The notes beneath the pieces were generated by a model. The model saw only the letters and a program-made list of their open reading frames with translations. It had not been told where the DNA came from and searched no databases. Both the position numbers and the translations under genes were made by a program. This document shows, piece after piece, positions 23,032-33,379 of a DNA stretch of 64,000 bases. The stretch covers positions 62,001 to 126,000 of the forward strand of contig CAJNDS010002207.1 of NCBI GenBank assembly GCA_905221605.1, read 5' to 3'. The DNA comes from Symbiodinium natans. Its lineage: Eukaryota; Sar; Dinophyceae; Suessiales; Symbiodiniaceae. Each line of letters starts with the position of its first letter. Position 1 is the first letter of the stretch.

Positions 23032-23935
23032 TGGGCAGGTCAGAAGCAAAGGCCTTGCTCGATGTCAGGTGGTGTAAATGCCTTTCTCCTGAAAATGCAG
23101 GTGCCATGGTGGAGGTGTTGCCCTTGTGTTTTTGACATAATGGATCCCCCCGCCTCCCCTTCATGGAGGGCGTTGCGGCGTTGCAGGTACAACCTTGCTT
23201 GTGATGTTCTTCCTGCGCCCTGCAGACACTACCGCCGCCCCACAAGTCCATACCTACGCTGCCGGGAACCGCTCGCCTCAAACTCAGTAGGATTGCTGTG
23301 GCTAGTCGGGTGCCAAAAAAGACTCAGTAGGAGTGCGGCTTGCCAAGCTTCACCGGTTTACGAGGGTTCGGGCTGCGGCTAGCTCATCGGGCAGGGGTTT
23401 ATGTCACTGGGCACGTTGAAAGTTGGACGAAGCGCTCTAGCGATCCAGCGGGTTGAAATGCACTTGCTGGTCTCCACATCTTGCTACTAGAAGAAACCAG
23501 GCTCGAATGGGGGTTGCTAAAAATGTTGGAGCCTCAATTAACAGCTGGGCGTGGGACCCGAACTTCGCTACAAAATCCTTGCTTGGAGATTCGCAGCATC
23601 TGGATCCACAGAACGTCTCCAGGCCGGAGCGCCTGGCGCCTTACCCGCAATGCGGCTGGCTGCAGCGGCCTGGAACGCCCCCAGGGTTGGAGGTTTGGGA
23701 CGTTTGGGGCATTTACGGGACTTCGGGCCGGGCGTTACGCTGTACCTTGCCTTGCTTGGGCCAGCCTGCATCGCCTTCACGCATGCAAGTGCTCGGGGGA
23801 TGCGAATGCTGAGTAGTTGGTGTGCCGAGTCTTGGTGATGAACGCTGATCATGTCCTGCCTTAAGTCCCCCCTAATGAGACCACGTGGTCAAGTCGCCAG
23901 AGGCTTAAAATGAAGTGGCACTAGTTGCATTGCAG

Positions 23936-24379
23936 GAGCGGGCTGCTGCCCGTCTCGTCGCAGGCGGTCTGGTCCCGGCGGCCCCATGGTGCCCCCGGGG
24001 CATTTCGGCGGGGCATTTCCGGGGTCCTTCGACGCCCGGGGGCAATCTTGGCGGCAAGCGGTCCATAGCGGGTGCCTTCTATGTTGTTGGAGGCAGGGGT
24101 TGAGGATCTCCAATTCAACAAGTTACATTAGCTCTTTAAGAGGTACGTCTCCCTGGAGGATCAGAACGTCTCTGCATGGAGGTTCGACTTGCTTCGTGAC
24201 TCGCTTGCAGCCCTGCGGGCCATCTCGGATTCGGTGACGTTGCAGCAGGTCCTAGCGTTGTTAGGGTTCCGCTGTGTGACGTGGTTGTGTGTCATGGACT
24301 TCCTTTTCCGCACTTGCTTGTCTGCTCCCTGTAGGAACACGGCTGCCCTGCCCGAAAGCCCTACATGACACACTTCTGA
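23936..24379 (+). CDS. 3' end of an unidentified gene, three exons
   Basis: Exons 23936-23988 (ERAAARLVAGGLVPAAP), 24143-24248 (YVSLEDQNVSAWRFDLLRDS and onward to VTLQQ) and 24335-24379 (EHGCPARKPYMTHF, stop TGA) join in phases 2 and 0. All acceptors are AG then G; the last follows a long pyrimidine tract ending TCCCTGTAG; donors are GT. Upstream exons probably exist near 23.7 kb (a hydrophobic frame with VTLYLALLGPACIAF). No family recognised. Confidence 0.52.
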
Positions 24380-24605
24380 AGCGATAGTATCCGTTCTGCG
24401 TGGAGCTATGGGCTGCCGTCGCCAAACGCGCATAGCTTGCCAAAGGGACATCCGTGTCTTGGTAACCATCTTGCGGAAAGGGCAAAGTCTTTGGATGCCA
24501 GAGCTCACCTGCCCGGGACCTTTAAACTTTATACCTCCGAAGCCCAAGGCCAACCTGTAAGGCATCGATCCGAAACCTTCGCCTTTCAATTCTTTGGTTC
24601 CTCAG

Positions 24606-24669
24606 GGCTTGAGAGGCTGCTGGACTGGAGCCTGACGACAGCGACCTGGAATCAGCTCCTCTTCGCAGG
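24606..24669 (+). CDS. Possible exon, unidentified
   Basis: Between GGTTCCTCAG and a GTCGCA donor, the frame reads LERLLDWSLTTATWNQLLFA. It does not join in phase to the preceding gene model, so it may belong to the next gene. Confidence 0.33.
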
Positions 24670-24810
24670 TCGCATGCTCAGATGTAGCACCGCATTGCAA
24701 GCTCAGATTACGGACCTCTCCTAAACAATTAGGAGCATGAAATCTCCAAGCGCAAGTAGTAAAGCTCAGCAGGAGTGGTAGTAGTGGGGTTTGACCTGGG
24801 GCCTCACTGG

Positions 24811-24890
24811 CGGGAAGTAGGAAGGGGGGAAAGGAAGTGAAGGAAGAAGGAAGGGAAGGAAGGGAGGGAAGAAGGAGGGAAGGGAGGTTG
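24811..24890. repeat. Purine (GGAA) tract
   Basis: About 80 bases of almost pure GGAAG/GGGAA units with two or three pyrimidines. Confidence 0.9.
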
Positions 24891-25154
24891 GTGTTGACGT
24901 GCAGCCAACGTCTGCGGATCTGACTGCTGACCCGTAGTTCGCAAGAGAGGCGTGCTCAGAACCAAGAAGGCCCAAACCCACAGGCTTCAACTCGCTGCAA
25001 GATGAAACGAGGTTGGCCCTTGCCTGCAATCCTGCATCGCCTTCAAGACGACCCTGGGCTGTGGTTAAATGGTTTGATCATGTTTGACCCTAACCTTAAA
25101 TATCTGCTCGAGCGTTCCCGAAATTTGCAAAGCCCACCCCAACAGAATCCCAAA

Positions 25155-25240
25155 TCGGACTTACATACGCACTTACGCGCTTACACACTTCCACAATTAC
25201 AGACTTGCACGCTTACACACTTATACACTTACACTTGCTG
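25155..25240. repeat. Degenerate CTTACACA repeat
   Basis: About nine imperfect 8-10-bp units of the type CTTACACA (ACTTACATACG, CTTACGCG, CTTACACA, CTTATACA). Confidence 0.75.
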
Positions 25241-25539
25241 ACCCCCGAAATGTTTAATTGGTGACATCAACTGCGTAAAAAATGTCTCCCTCACACACTC
25301 TGCATGCACCAGCACAAGTGCATGACAAGCGCTGGATTGCAGCACGACTGTCATGCACATGACGTGTACATTGCCAGCCATGGACCTTGTCATCCAGGTG
25401 CACCGACGCAGGTACAGGTTTGTGCATCCACAAGCCCATCGCGAAAATCAAGGACGGCCTGTGCAAAAAAGATCCTTTGCGAACAGGCCCACACACAGAC
25501 CCACCCAAGCACGCGCGCACGCACGCGCGCGAACAAGCC

Positions 25540-25733
25540 AATGGCAAAGCGCGTACAGAGCGGTGGAGTCACCTGAGATCGGAGGCCTACCTGCGGGAGG
25601 CAGTCTGCAGCGCCGCCGCTGAGGGCGGCTACGCGCTGAGGAGCCGGAGCATGGGGGCGCGCGGCGCCACGAAGCTGCAAAAGATGTCGGAAGGCATGGA
25701 GCGAAAGCAGGCGCAAGCGTTCTTAGCCGCAGG
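25540..25733 (+). CDS. Probable exon, unidentified
   Basis: A GC-rich, uninterrupted stretch reading LRSEAYLREAVCSAAAEGGY and later KLQKMSEGMERKQAQAF, helix-like and with codon choice like the secure genes. It ends near a GG/GTTCAT donor. No partner exon was placed with confidence; it may belong to the gene ending at 27539. Confidence 0.42.
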
Positions 25734-26747
25734 GGTTCATCAAGTGGGCTTCCTGGATCAGGATTCAGTGTGCAGGGGTTGTCTTTGCATTCACAGGTCA
25801 ATTTCACCCGGTTGGGAGATTGCTGTAATCCGCGGCTCTGAGATGTGAGGTCTGGATCTGCATTGGGCGGGACGAAGATTTGGCAGCAGAAAGGCAGTAC
25901 ACGATCTTTTGAAGACGGGGCGCTGCAACTCATCCTCGTTCGTCGGTGTTGTTCATGCTGCAAGGTTCCATTGTCGTTGAGCTGTGTCGCCTGTCAGTCC
26001 AGGTAGACTGCCCTTGCAGAGTGGACCGTCCTACTCACTTGGCTTTTCCGAGTTGCGAGAGAGAGCCCTAGCCCAGATAGATGCGTAGACACCGAGAGGT
26101 GGCGAATGCACGGTGAGTTCCCCGACTGCACGGCCATCGCAGGGCTTCTGCGTGGCGAGGCCAATGGTGGCTGCCTTTTTGCCGATGTTGGTGGCTCGAT
26201 CTTGCTTCGGGGTTTGGTGCCTTAAGCCCGGGTTAATGGATGTTAGCGGTTTCGGGGTGAGGGGATGCTGGGAAATCTGGGTTTCGGATTCCGTGTCCTG
26301 CACAGAGTTCAATTGATTCATGTTGATTCTTACGAACGTGGGCTAGCGGTCTAGGCCGAGCAGGAGCGGGGAGAGCTTGGTTTTAGTAGTCGAGTAGAGC
26401 AGCCTCTGTCAGGGTTTTGCAGTGCAGCCCTTTGTAGGTATTGCAGCAGCCACTAGGGTTCATGCAGCTCCCCTGATCCGATGTATGGAACCTCAAAAAT
26501 AGATCAGGCCGAAGGGAAGCTAGACGTCGCAGAAACCCTGAGCTCCCTACCCGGCAGAGGGGCATGTACACCTACCAAAAAAGTAAGGCGCGAACCTCGG
26601 TTCATGCTCTTTGCAGATGGCTCAGGAGGCACCGTGTCTGCTGCGAGTTTTGAGGAGCTTGAATAGTGATGCTAGGGCAGCCAGTTGGGCAGCTAGGAGA
26701 GGTGTCCCTGTCGCTGGAAATCCTGGAACCTCATTGTGGCCTTGCAG

Positions 26748-27539
26748 GGCTTCGAGGTGCTGGCTGTGGAGCCTGTGCCGTTGACGGCGGCGCTGCTGAT
26801 GGCTTCGGTGCCCCAGCGTGTGTTGGGATGTGTGGGAGGTCGTCCTGCATGAGGTTTTATTTGGCTGGTAAGTGGGTTCCATCGTAATCTCCTCGTGTGG
26901 TGAAAGTGCTCCAGATCAGGGCCCGTGTTTCTTATGCTGAAGCGGAGCGCAAAAACTTCCGCATCAAGTCCCAAGCCCTGAGCCCTTGCATACGTGTTGC
27001 GCAATGTCCTTCTTGTGAGTTGCCACGCCTGCCTTCAGCGGTGCCAAGCTTGGTCGGATGCTGCGATGGTCTTGAAGGATGTCTGGGAAATTTGTTGTCT
27101 GCTGCGGCTGGATTTCGTTTTGGGGGTCGCCGGGTGGGACGACGGCAGGTGCTCCGCAACCACTTGGAATCTCGCATTCAGGTGGTGCAGGCTGCCGAGC
27201 GCGAACTCCTTGTAGGTCAGCCGTGCGCACTGCAGCTCGCACAAGATGCCGCAACGCAGAAGTGCTGCCAGTTTTGCTTACCCTAAGTAAACAGACAAAC
27301 TCAAAAAAACGCCCATGCACGCCCCCTCCAGAGCTCTCGCCTTCGCCACATGAAGCCGCAGGCTGCGGCTGGGCGGGGCGGCTCGGGCAGCCTCCGGCAC
27401 CTTTGGCCTTTCGGAAGTTTCGGAAGTTTCGGAAGTTTCGGAAGTTTCGGAAGCTGTGGCCAACATTAAGTACTCGCAGGAAAAAGATTGCATTGGAGCC
27501 TTGGAGCTTTGGGAGTCTCTGTCTCAGGATCAGGCTTAG
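26748..27539 (+). CDS. Unidentified multi-exon gene, 3' portion
   Basis: Exon-like stretches in order: from 26748 after TTGCAG (GFEVLAVEPVPLTAALLMAS), from 26915 (RVSYAEAERKNFRIKSQAL), from about 27182 (VVQAAERELLVGQPCALQLA), and a terminal exon 27454-27539 (ANIKYSQEKDCIGALELWES, stop TAG). The last resembles a tetratricopeptide-type helix pair, but one unit is not enough to call the family. Internal donors are ambiguous, so the joined protein is not certain. Confidence 0.4.
27407..27453. repeat. TTTCGGAAG(T) tandem repeat beside an acceptor
   Basis: Five 10-bp units of TTTCGGAAGT; the last unit supplies the AG used as the putative acceptor of the terminal exon at 27454. Confidence 0.9.
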
Positions 27540-28840
27540 GGTTTGTGGGGCCTGATTGGATGCCCGCGAAGCGGGCGCAATCTTGCAGGGAGGGCAGGTG
27601 CAGGTTGTCTTGTTTAGGGCCAGTCCCTTGACCCAACTTCAACTGATGACGGTAACCCTTCATCCTCACATGCAACCAGAAGGTTCAGCTAGGTAGGGGG
27701 TGGCAAAAAGAACCCTGACACCTGTAGCAGAGGTGCCCAGAGAAGCACTCGGCCGCCTGCGAGGCATGGGCTTGGGTATTCAGTGAAAGGTCCTTCCGGA
27801 TGTCCAGAGCTTTGAGGTACCAGGGTCTTGGAGGGTTTAGGGTTGAGGGCATATTCCTCATGTCTTTGAGGTAGCGTAAAGGAGACCGCTAGACAAGCCC
27901 GTCTGCTTGTGCCGCAATCCAACTCTGAATCTCTTCGACAGGTGGTGAGTGCTGATCCACGCGATGCGCTTCTGACGACGGTCATTCAGCTTCAAATTGT
28001 TCATAAGCTATGGAGACAAAGCCCCCGAACATGTGGCAAAGACAAGACATGAACGGTACAATCAATGATTAGAGGCGCAGCGAATCGTCATTATTCCACA
28101 AGCTACGCTTTCCATGTAATCTAGTTCGCGAAGCAAGAAATGAAGCAAGCCAAGAAAGCTCAACAATCATGTTCCTTGCTCCTGGTAATCCTTACTAAAA
28201 ACATGATGCAATTGCTCACATGTCACTCCCGGCTACTGTTTCAATATGTTTCATGTGCTCGTCTTCCATTTCGCTTCCCGGCGCAGCTGTCAGCAATGCA
28301 TTCTTGCCCCAAGGCGTTGGTTGTGTCCTAAGGTTCTCGGGTAGGATGTTGTTTGTCCATGCGGTTGGCCGAGGTTTCGCTGGACAGCCTTGTGCAGCAG
28401 AGCCCGCGCAAACCTTTGTGCGCCGTGAAGATTGATGTTGAGGGCTCCGAGGACGGGTGCTGAAGCGAATGCCTGACACGCAGAGCAGAAATCATGCTTC
28501 CTGGAACATGATGTGAGTGACAGCCGTGTTGCTTGACGCGCATTCGGTCGGTCGCTGCTGGCATCGTGCTGCTTCGAGCCCCTAAGACTAAGAAGCCCCT
28601 TCTACGAACAGGGTTCGAAGCCTTCTAAGCTACCCTTGCAGCCTTCCAAACGCCATGTTTTTTCCCTTAAGAAGGAGGAGGTGCTTGCTGGTGCTGGACA
28701 CAGCCTACGCCATCGCCCAAGGCGCGAACTCGACTCCACCAACAAACTGAACTCAACTCCCTTGCGTCGAATCGCCGAAGGGCTCGAGAAACACCGAACT
28801 GGTGCATTGCTTTGCGAAGAGGAGGTGACTTAAGTCTTAG
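27540..28840. other. No secure gene
   Basis: Contains GAGGGTTTAGGGTTGAGGG near 27830-27850 and short frames. A + frame ending near 28832 (with RRIAEGLEKHRTGALLCEEE) might be an exon, but the 16 bases separating it from the next exon are too few for an intron. Confidence 0.35.
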
Positions 28841-28984
28841 GTGTCTTCCGCTGGGTTCCCGAGACATCTTGAGAGCCTTGCGAGGCTTTTCTTAGAGATC
28901 CATGCGCTGCTGCTGCGCAAGCGGGGGACATCTTCTGGCCGCGTTTTCGACAGGCAGGATGATGGGCGCCAGAGCAGCGAGTGA
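28841..28984 (+). CDS. Probable terminal exon, unidentified
   Basis: After AG at 28839-28840 the frame is open for 47 codons to TGA, reading RHLESLARLFLEIHALLLRK and then a polar Gly/Ser/Asp tail. A - strand frame overlaps it. No family recognised. Confidence 0.38.
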   Translation: MSSAGFPRHLESLARLFLEIHALLLRKRGTSSGRVFDRQDDGRQSSE

Positions 28985-29800
28985 GAGTCGCAGCTGCAGG
29001 TGAAGGAGTGCGAATCGTGCGATCCCGCGGTCAATGCATGAGCCTGGCAGGCTCTTGATCGAGTTTGGGTACCGAAATGCCTGGAGCTCGAGTATGTGCA
29101 AGTCGAGGATGCTACCAGGACCCGTGGATTGGAGTCGCTGAGAGTCTTGCAGTTGAGCAAAGTAAAGGGCATGACCGTTCTTGATGGGCTCGGCCCAAGT
29201 CTCGAATCTAAGCGGCCGAGGTCCAGCTGCTGAGTGAGCACGGTCGCAGCTGTTTATCGGCATCGGTGAGGAGCTCGCCAGGCCCTTAAAATTCAATTCA
29301 GACAACCCTCAGCCGCATCTATGTGAATGATGCGCTGCGCTCTCTCTCTCTCTCTGTCTCTCTCTCTCTCTCTGTCTGTCCCTCTCTGTGTGTCGCTCTC
29401 TGTCTGTGTCTCTCTCTGTCTGTGTCTCCCTGTCTGCGTCTGTGTCTGTGTCTGTGTCTGGGTCTGGGTCTGGGTCTGGGTCTGGGTCTGGGTCTGGGTC
29501 TGGGTCTGTGTGTGGGCCCGTCTGTGTGGCACAGGCAGTGGCAGAACCTCGAAGCCCTTAAGGAGTGAACCTGAAAGCCTCCCAAAGCCCAAAACATCCC
29601 AAATCCCGCCGAAATCCCCCCAAAATCCCCCCAAAATCCCCCCCAAAAATCCTCCCAATATCTCCCCCCCCAAAATCCCCCACGGAAGGTTGGAAGGAGC
29701 CTGGCCTCAGGGTGGGGGCATCTACGCGGAGCACTGGTGGCAGGGAGCCTCTGCTCTACCGGCCGGGCTCTTCCTAGCCCCTCTGGCAGATGTGAGGGGG
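28985..29800. other. Spacer with one exon-like stretch
   Basis: Short frames only, apart from a possible exon at about 29720-29790 (GGIYAEHWWQGASALPAGLF) preceded by GCCTCAG. Its partners are unknown. Confidence 0.35.
29341..29520. repeat. CT, CTGTGT and GGGTCT tandem repeats
   Basis: A pyrimidine-rich CT run passes into TCTGTGTC units and then nine GGGTCT hexamers. On either strand it gives artefactual QTQT/RPRP or VWVW frames. Confidence 0.95.
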
Positions 29801-29801
29801 G

Positions 29802-29889
29802 CCTTAGGGTTTAGGGTTTAGGGAGTGTAGGGTTTAGGGAGTTTGGAGTTTAGGGTCTCGGGTTTAGGGTTTAGGGTTGAGGGTTTAGG
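29802..29889. repeat. Interstitial TTTAGGG-type tract
   Basis: At least eight TTTAGGG/GTTTAGG units, some mutated, in 88 bases. TTTAGGG is the dinoflagellate telomere type. Units are interrupted, so this is an old internal tract or expanded low-complexity sequence, not a chromosome end. Confidence 0.8.
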
Positions 29890-30144
29890 CGACAGATCCT
29901 TGCAGACCCTTTCAATTGAAGTCGGCTTTTGAGGGTTTGGGGTCCACAGGGCTTGGCAAATCTCTTCAAATCTCGGCAACTTGAGGTTTGGGATCGAAGG
30001 GTTTGTGTCTTGATCAAGCCGCCAGAGATGCGCGCGCAACAGCGATGCGACTGTTGTCGTAGGAACCTGGCTTTTGCAGGGGTCGCCCCCGCTTGGTTGA
30101 TGCGACACTCCCCACAAATTCAGGAATCTCATCGTTAGCTTCAG

Positions 30145-30661
30145 AGACCAGAATCGAAGAACCACCCGCACCAACAGAAATCAGGAGACTAGCCGTCCAG
30201 TGCATTGAGCAGGTACAGGAACGACTCAAATCAGGTCTTGGCGGTTGCAGCGGTCCAATCGCGCACCCCCTCCCCTTCATTCTTTAAGCCCTGAGCCCAG
30301 GAGCGGAATGCCTGTAGATGTGCGCGTGCCTGTTTCCTCCAACTCCGTCCAGGCCTTGAAGGGTCGGAAATATTTGGGGCGTCGATTCGACGGAGTTGTG
30401 GCACTTGATGCCGAATCCCTGAAAGTCAAAGACCGGCCTCAACTCGAAGCCTTGGAGCCTCTGACCCGGAAGCCCTCACATCCTAAGAACACCCTAAGCC
30501 CCCTTTGCAGTTTCAAGCGCAAACCCTCAATACCTCGAATTGTCCTGCAGTGTCGGTGTGGCGAAGCTCAGCCTGGTGTGGGGCACAGAAATCCTTGGCC
30601 CTTGGCATCTGGCTTGTACGATAGGGTCTTTGTATGGAAGGCTTTTCAGAAGCACAAATAA
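30145..30661 (+). CDS. 3' end of an unidentified gene, two exons
   Basis: Exon 30145-30212 (IEEPPAPTEIRRLAVQCIEQ, donor GTACAG) joins in phase 0 to exon 30551-30661 after GTCCTGCAG (CRCGEAQPGVGHRNPWPLA, ending VWKAFQKHK and TAA). The intron between is 338 bases. No family recognised; the 5' exons are not seen. Confidence 0.45.
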
Positions 30662-30896
30662 ACACACATCACAACAACAGAAGAAAGCACACAAACAAAT
30701 CGCTCAAGAACCGAGAAGGGTAGTGAAGGGTAGTTTGACCCGGGGACGGAGGTCAACCCGGCTGCCGGTGCTGGGACTTCGTCGTCGCCACCGGTCGCTG
30801 CCAGATGTACAGAAGCTGCGGGGCTCTGAACGGCACAGCGCTGGCCCACAGGGTCGGCTCCTGGGCAGGGGAACTAAGTGGAAACTTCGTCTTCAG

Positions 30897-31075
30897 CTGA
30901 GCTCCAGATGTGGGGCTTTGGAGAGGTCGACGCAGTGCTTCTGGCCTGCCGTGCCGAGATTCGAGATTCGTTTCTGCGCCTTCGCTTTCCAGCCTACGAG
31001 TGCTCATGTCGTCATCGATCCTTCAGCACGTTGGAGCGTGGACCGAGAATCTTCGGCATGCCCAAGTCGTAAAGT
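30897..31075 (+). CDS. Exon-like stretch with two competing frames
   Basis: After CGTCTTCAG, one frame reads ELQMWGFGEVDAVLLACRAE and stays open to 31072; a second reads SAHVVIDPSARWSVDRESSA. Both look protein-like, so the reading frame is undecided. Confidence 0.3.
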
Positions 31076-31633
31076 CGTAAAGGTTTGGTGTGGAGTCAGA
31101 TTTGGACAACGGTCCAGAACGGTCGTGGGGGGCCACCTCGCCCCTTTACGACAGTGAAGCTGGAGGTTCACGGGCTCTTCTCAAAATATACCTGCCCCGA
31201 TGTAGCCAAGCCGTGCGTGCAATGCGCATGGGCATGAAGCCCCAAACTCCAAGCAGGCTTCAGGCTTCATGATATGAGGCTTTTGCGGCGTGCCCGCAGT
31301 CTGGTGAAAAGCCACGTCGTCTGGCCATGTTGCTGAGGACTCTTCGGTGGTCTCTGGTATGTGGGGATGGAGGGTCTAGGGCCTTTGCGTTTATGTAGGA
31401 CTTTGCAGATCTGGAACTTTGCAGGCAGTTCAGGCTTCGGTAGCATTTGGGGGGGTATTGGTTGGAGTGGCTGTGCTGGTACGCTCGTAGCTGTTCTACC
31501 TCAACGTCGGGCCACATGCCACCATATTCGCACCAGAAGCATTTTTGTTGCTTTTTGGGGCCAGCCTCGGACGTAGCGGTAGGGGGAGAGTCGTGGCCGT
31601 GGCATGATTGACTGTTAAGAAGACCAGTGGCTT

Positions 31634-32032
31634 GTGAATCGGTGCAGCTACAGCTCAGTACATGCAAGCCACACGTGTTGCTTTACTGTGGCCGATGCCG
31701 GCAGCATGGAAGTTCCAGCGGTGGAACTCCAGTCGCTGGGTGAGGGCTATGCCCCCTTGGCACGGTGCTCAGTGGAGAGGTTTCAGGGGCTAAGAGGAAC
31801 AGGCTCATGCCGGAAAAGCATGGAAAAGCACTTCATTGTCACGTTTTGTCAAAGATCTTCTGAAGCGCGCCTTCGCGTGAGGTTCCCACGGCTGAAGCGC
31901 GAGGCTTCACTCGCGAGGGAGCTTCGTCAAAGCTTAGGAGCTGTCGTTTTGAGGTTATTTGGGTGTGCTAAGGGCTGTTTAGGATTTGGGGCTGGATTGC
32001 GGTGGCATCTGAAGGTTTGTGGGGTTTGCTGA
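31634..32032 (+). CDS. Unassigned ORF, 132 codons
   Basis: Open from ATG to TGA. The middle (ELQSLGEGYAPLARCSVERF) and the Arg-rich following part could be coding, but a - strand frame overlaps its end and no family is recognised. Confidence 0.25.
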   Translation: MNRCSYSSVHASHTCCFTVADAGSMEVPAVELQSLGEGYAPLARCSVERFQGLRGTGSCRKSMEKHFIVTFCQRSSEARLRVRFPRLKREASLARELRQSLGAVVLRLFGCAKGCLGFGAGLRWHLKVCGVC

Positions 32033-33296
32033 CAGCACACCGGTGCATAAGCAGCACACGCGCTACTTTTGTTCGGACGAAGTCGTGGCCGTAGTGCTTC
32101 AAGAGCCAAGCGCGCGTGAAAGGCGAGAGCCCCAGCTCGATCTGGACACGGCTCTGGATGGTCGGCGCCCGGTGTATCGTCTTCGACCTCACATACCAAC
32201 ATGTGGTCTCGGCGGCATATGGAGTTGAAAGGCCTGAGGGCCCGTGTCGACAAGTGCCTCACACCATCTCGTTCTTTATGTTGCTTTTGCGAAGCATGCA
32301 AGAAAAGGGTTCGAGCGTGTTGGTGGTGCTAGGGCATGTCTTCGATGGAAGATGTGTGTCTTGAGGTATGGTCCAAATTCCTGGCCTTCTTGCACCTCTG
32401 CTGAACTGAAGGGCTGTGGAGAACTGCAGAGGTTCGGGGCTCACAGAAAGTTGTGGTCGGAAGCGTGTGGGAATGTGGAGATGATGGATGGGATTGTTTC
32501 GTCAACCATGGATTCAGACATGATGGCTGTAGAGTGCGCGACCACTGTAGTCCACAAACAACATGTTGGCTGCTGTTTTGCAGCGAGGTGTTTCCTGAAT
32601 GCCACTCTGCTGCTGGGTGAGGAGAGCTTCTACTCCATACTGTGCTCCGAGCTGCATGGTAAAGAGAGTGGCCCGGTAACCCCGCACGCCCGTTGCCCCT
32701 AAAAAAAGTTAGTTTACATAGCCCGTGACGCACCGTGATTAGCGAACCCGTGACTATCGCGTGCTCGCTAATTACGGCTGTATCGTGGGCTATATAGTGG
32801 AATATTTAAAACAGAGGTACCCAAACAGAGGGGTCACTGCAAAACTCTCATTACATGGGGTTGTCTGAAGCCTCCCAAATCTTTTGAAGATTCGCTCCTT
32901 CGAACGGTCCGAGTCCTTTCGGATGTTTGTGTTTTTGGTTCGTTTGGTGTCACGAAGATAAGGTCCCAGCTGCCTTCTTCTTCAAGCTGCATCCGAAATC
33001 ATCACGTCGGGTTTTGCAACAAGACTGGCGACCAAGTGTTTCGGGATTCACGGATACAGGCCAGGCCTCCATTTCGCGTCTTGCATGTGACAGCTGGCAT
33101 GTGGTGGTAGAACTCATTTCCTTGAACCTGAAGATGTTGTGCCGTCTGTTGCTATTGCTGGGCATCACGAAGCGAGTATCTGGGCATGATGGCCGGTGCT
33201 TTGATTGAAACGGGTATTGCTTGACGCACCTGCGGTAGGAATTACAGAGGGACGAACGATCTCCGAGATTCCATGCGGATGACTTTCTGCCGGATG
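32033..33296. other. No secure gene; possible ORF at 32460-32702
   Basis: A + frame over 32460-32702 reads like protein (MMDGIVSSTMDSDMMAVECA, then FLNATLLLGEESFYSILCSE). It lacks identifiable splice partners, and a 134-codon - strand frame covers it. Confidence 0.3.
32719..32792. repeat. Imperfect palindrome (hairpin)
   Basis: Left arm 32719-32745 and right arm 32765-32792 pair over most of their length: TAGCCCG with CGTGGGCTA outside, and CGTGATTAGCGA with TCGCTAATTACG inside with one mismatch. A 19-base loop separates them. It could be a small foldback element or a structured RNA. Confidence 0.55.
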
Positions 33297-33304
33297 GGCT
33301 CAAG
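33297..33304 (+). promoter_or_regulatory. Spliced-leader-like octamer upstream of the 416-codon gene
   Basis: GGCTCAAG, 75 bases before the start at 33380. Aligned with the last 16 bases of the dinoflagellate leader, 12 of 16 positions agree (GCC...T.GGCTCAAG). Together with the lack of introns this is compatible with a retroposed gene. Confidence 0.35.
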
Positions 33305-33379
33305 TAGTTCCTTGAATGGACATCCTTCGGAGTCCGGCAGTAGCAAAGGAACAGCCCATGGTCGGTCGAGCGCGCTGCC

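Noticed and set aside
29293..29821. Frames with QTQT, RPRP, LSLS or VWVW repeats
   Set aside because: Produced by the CT and GGGTCT repeats.
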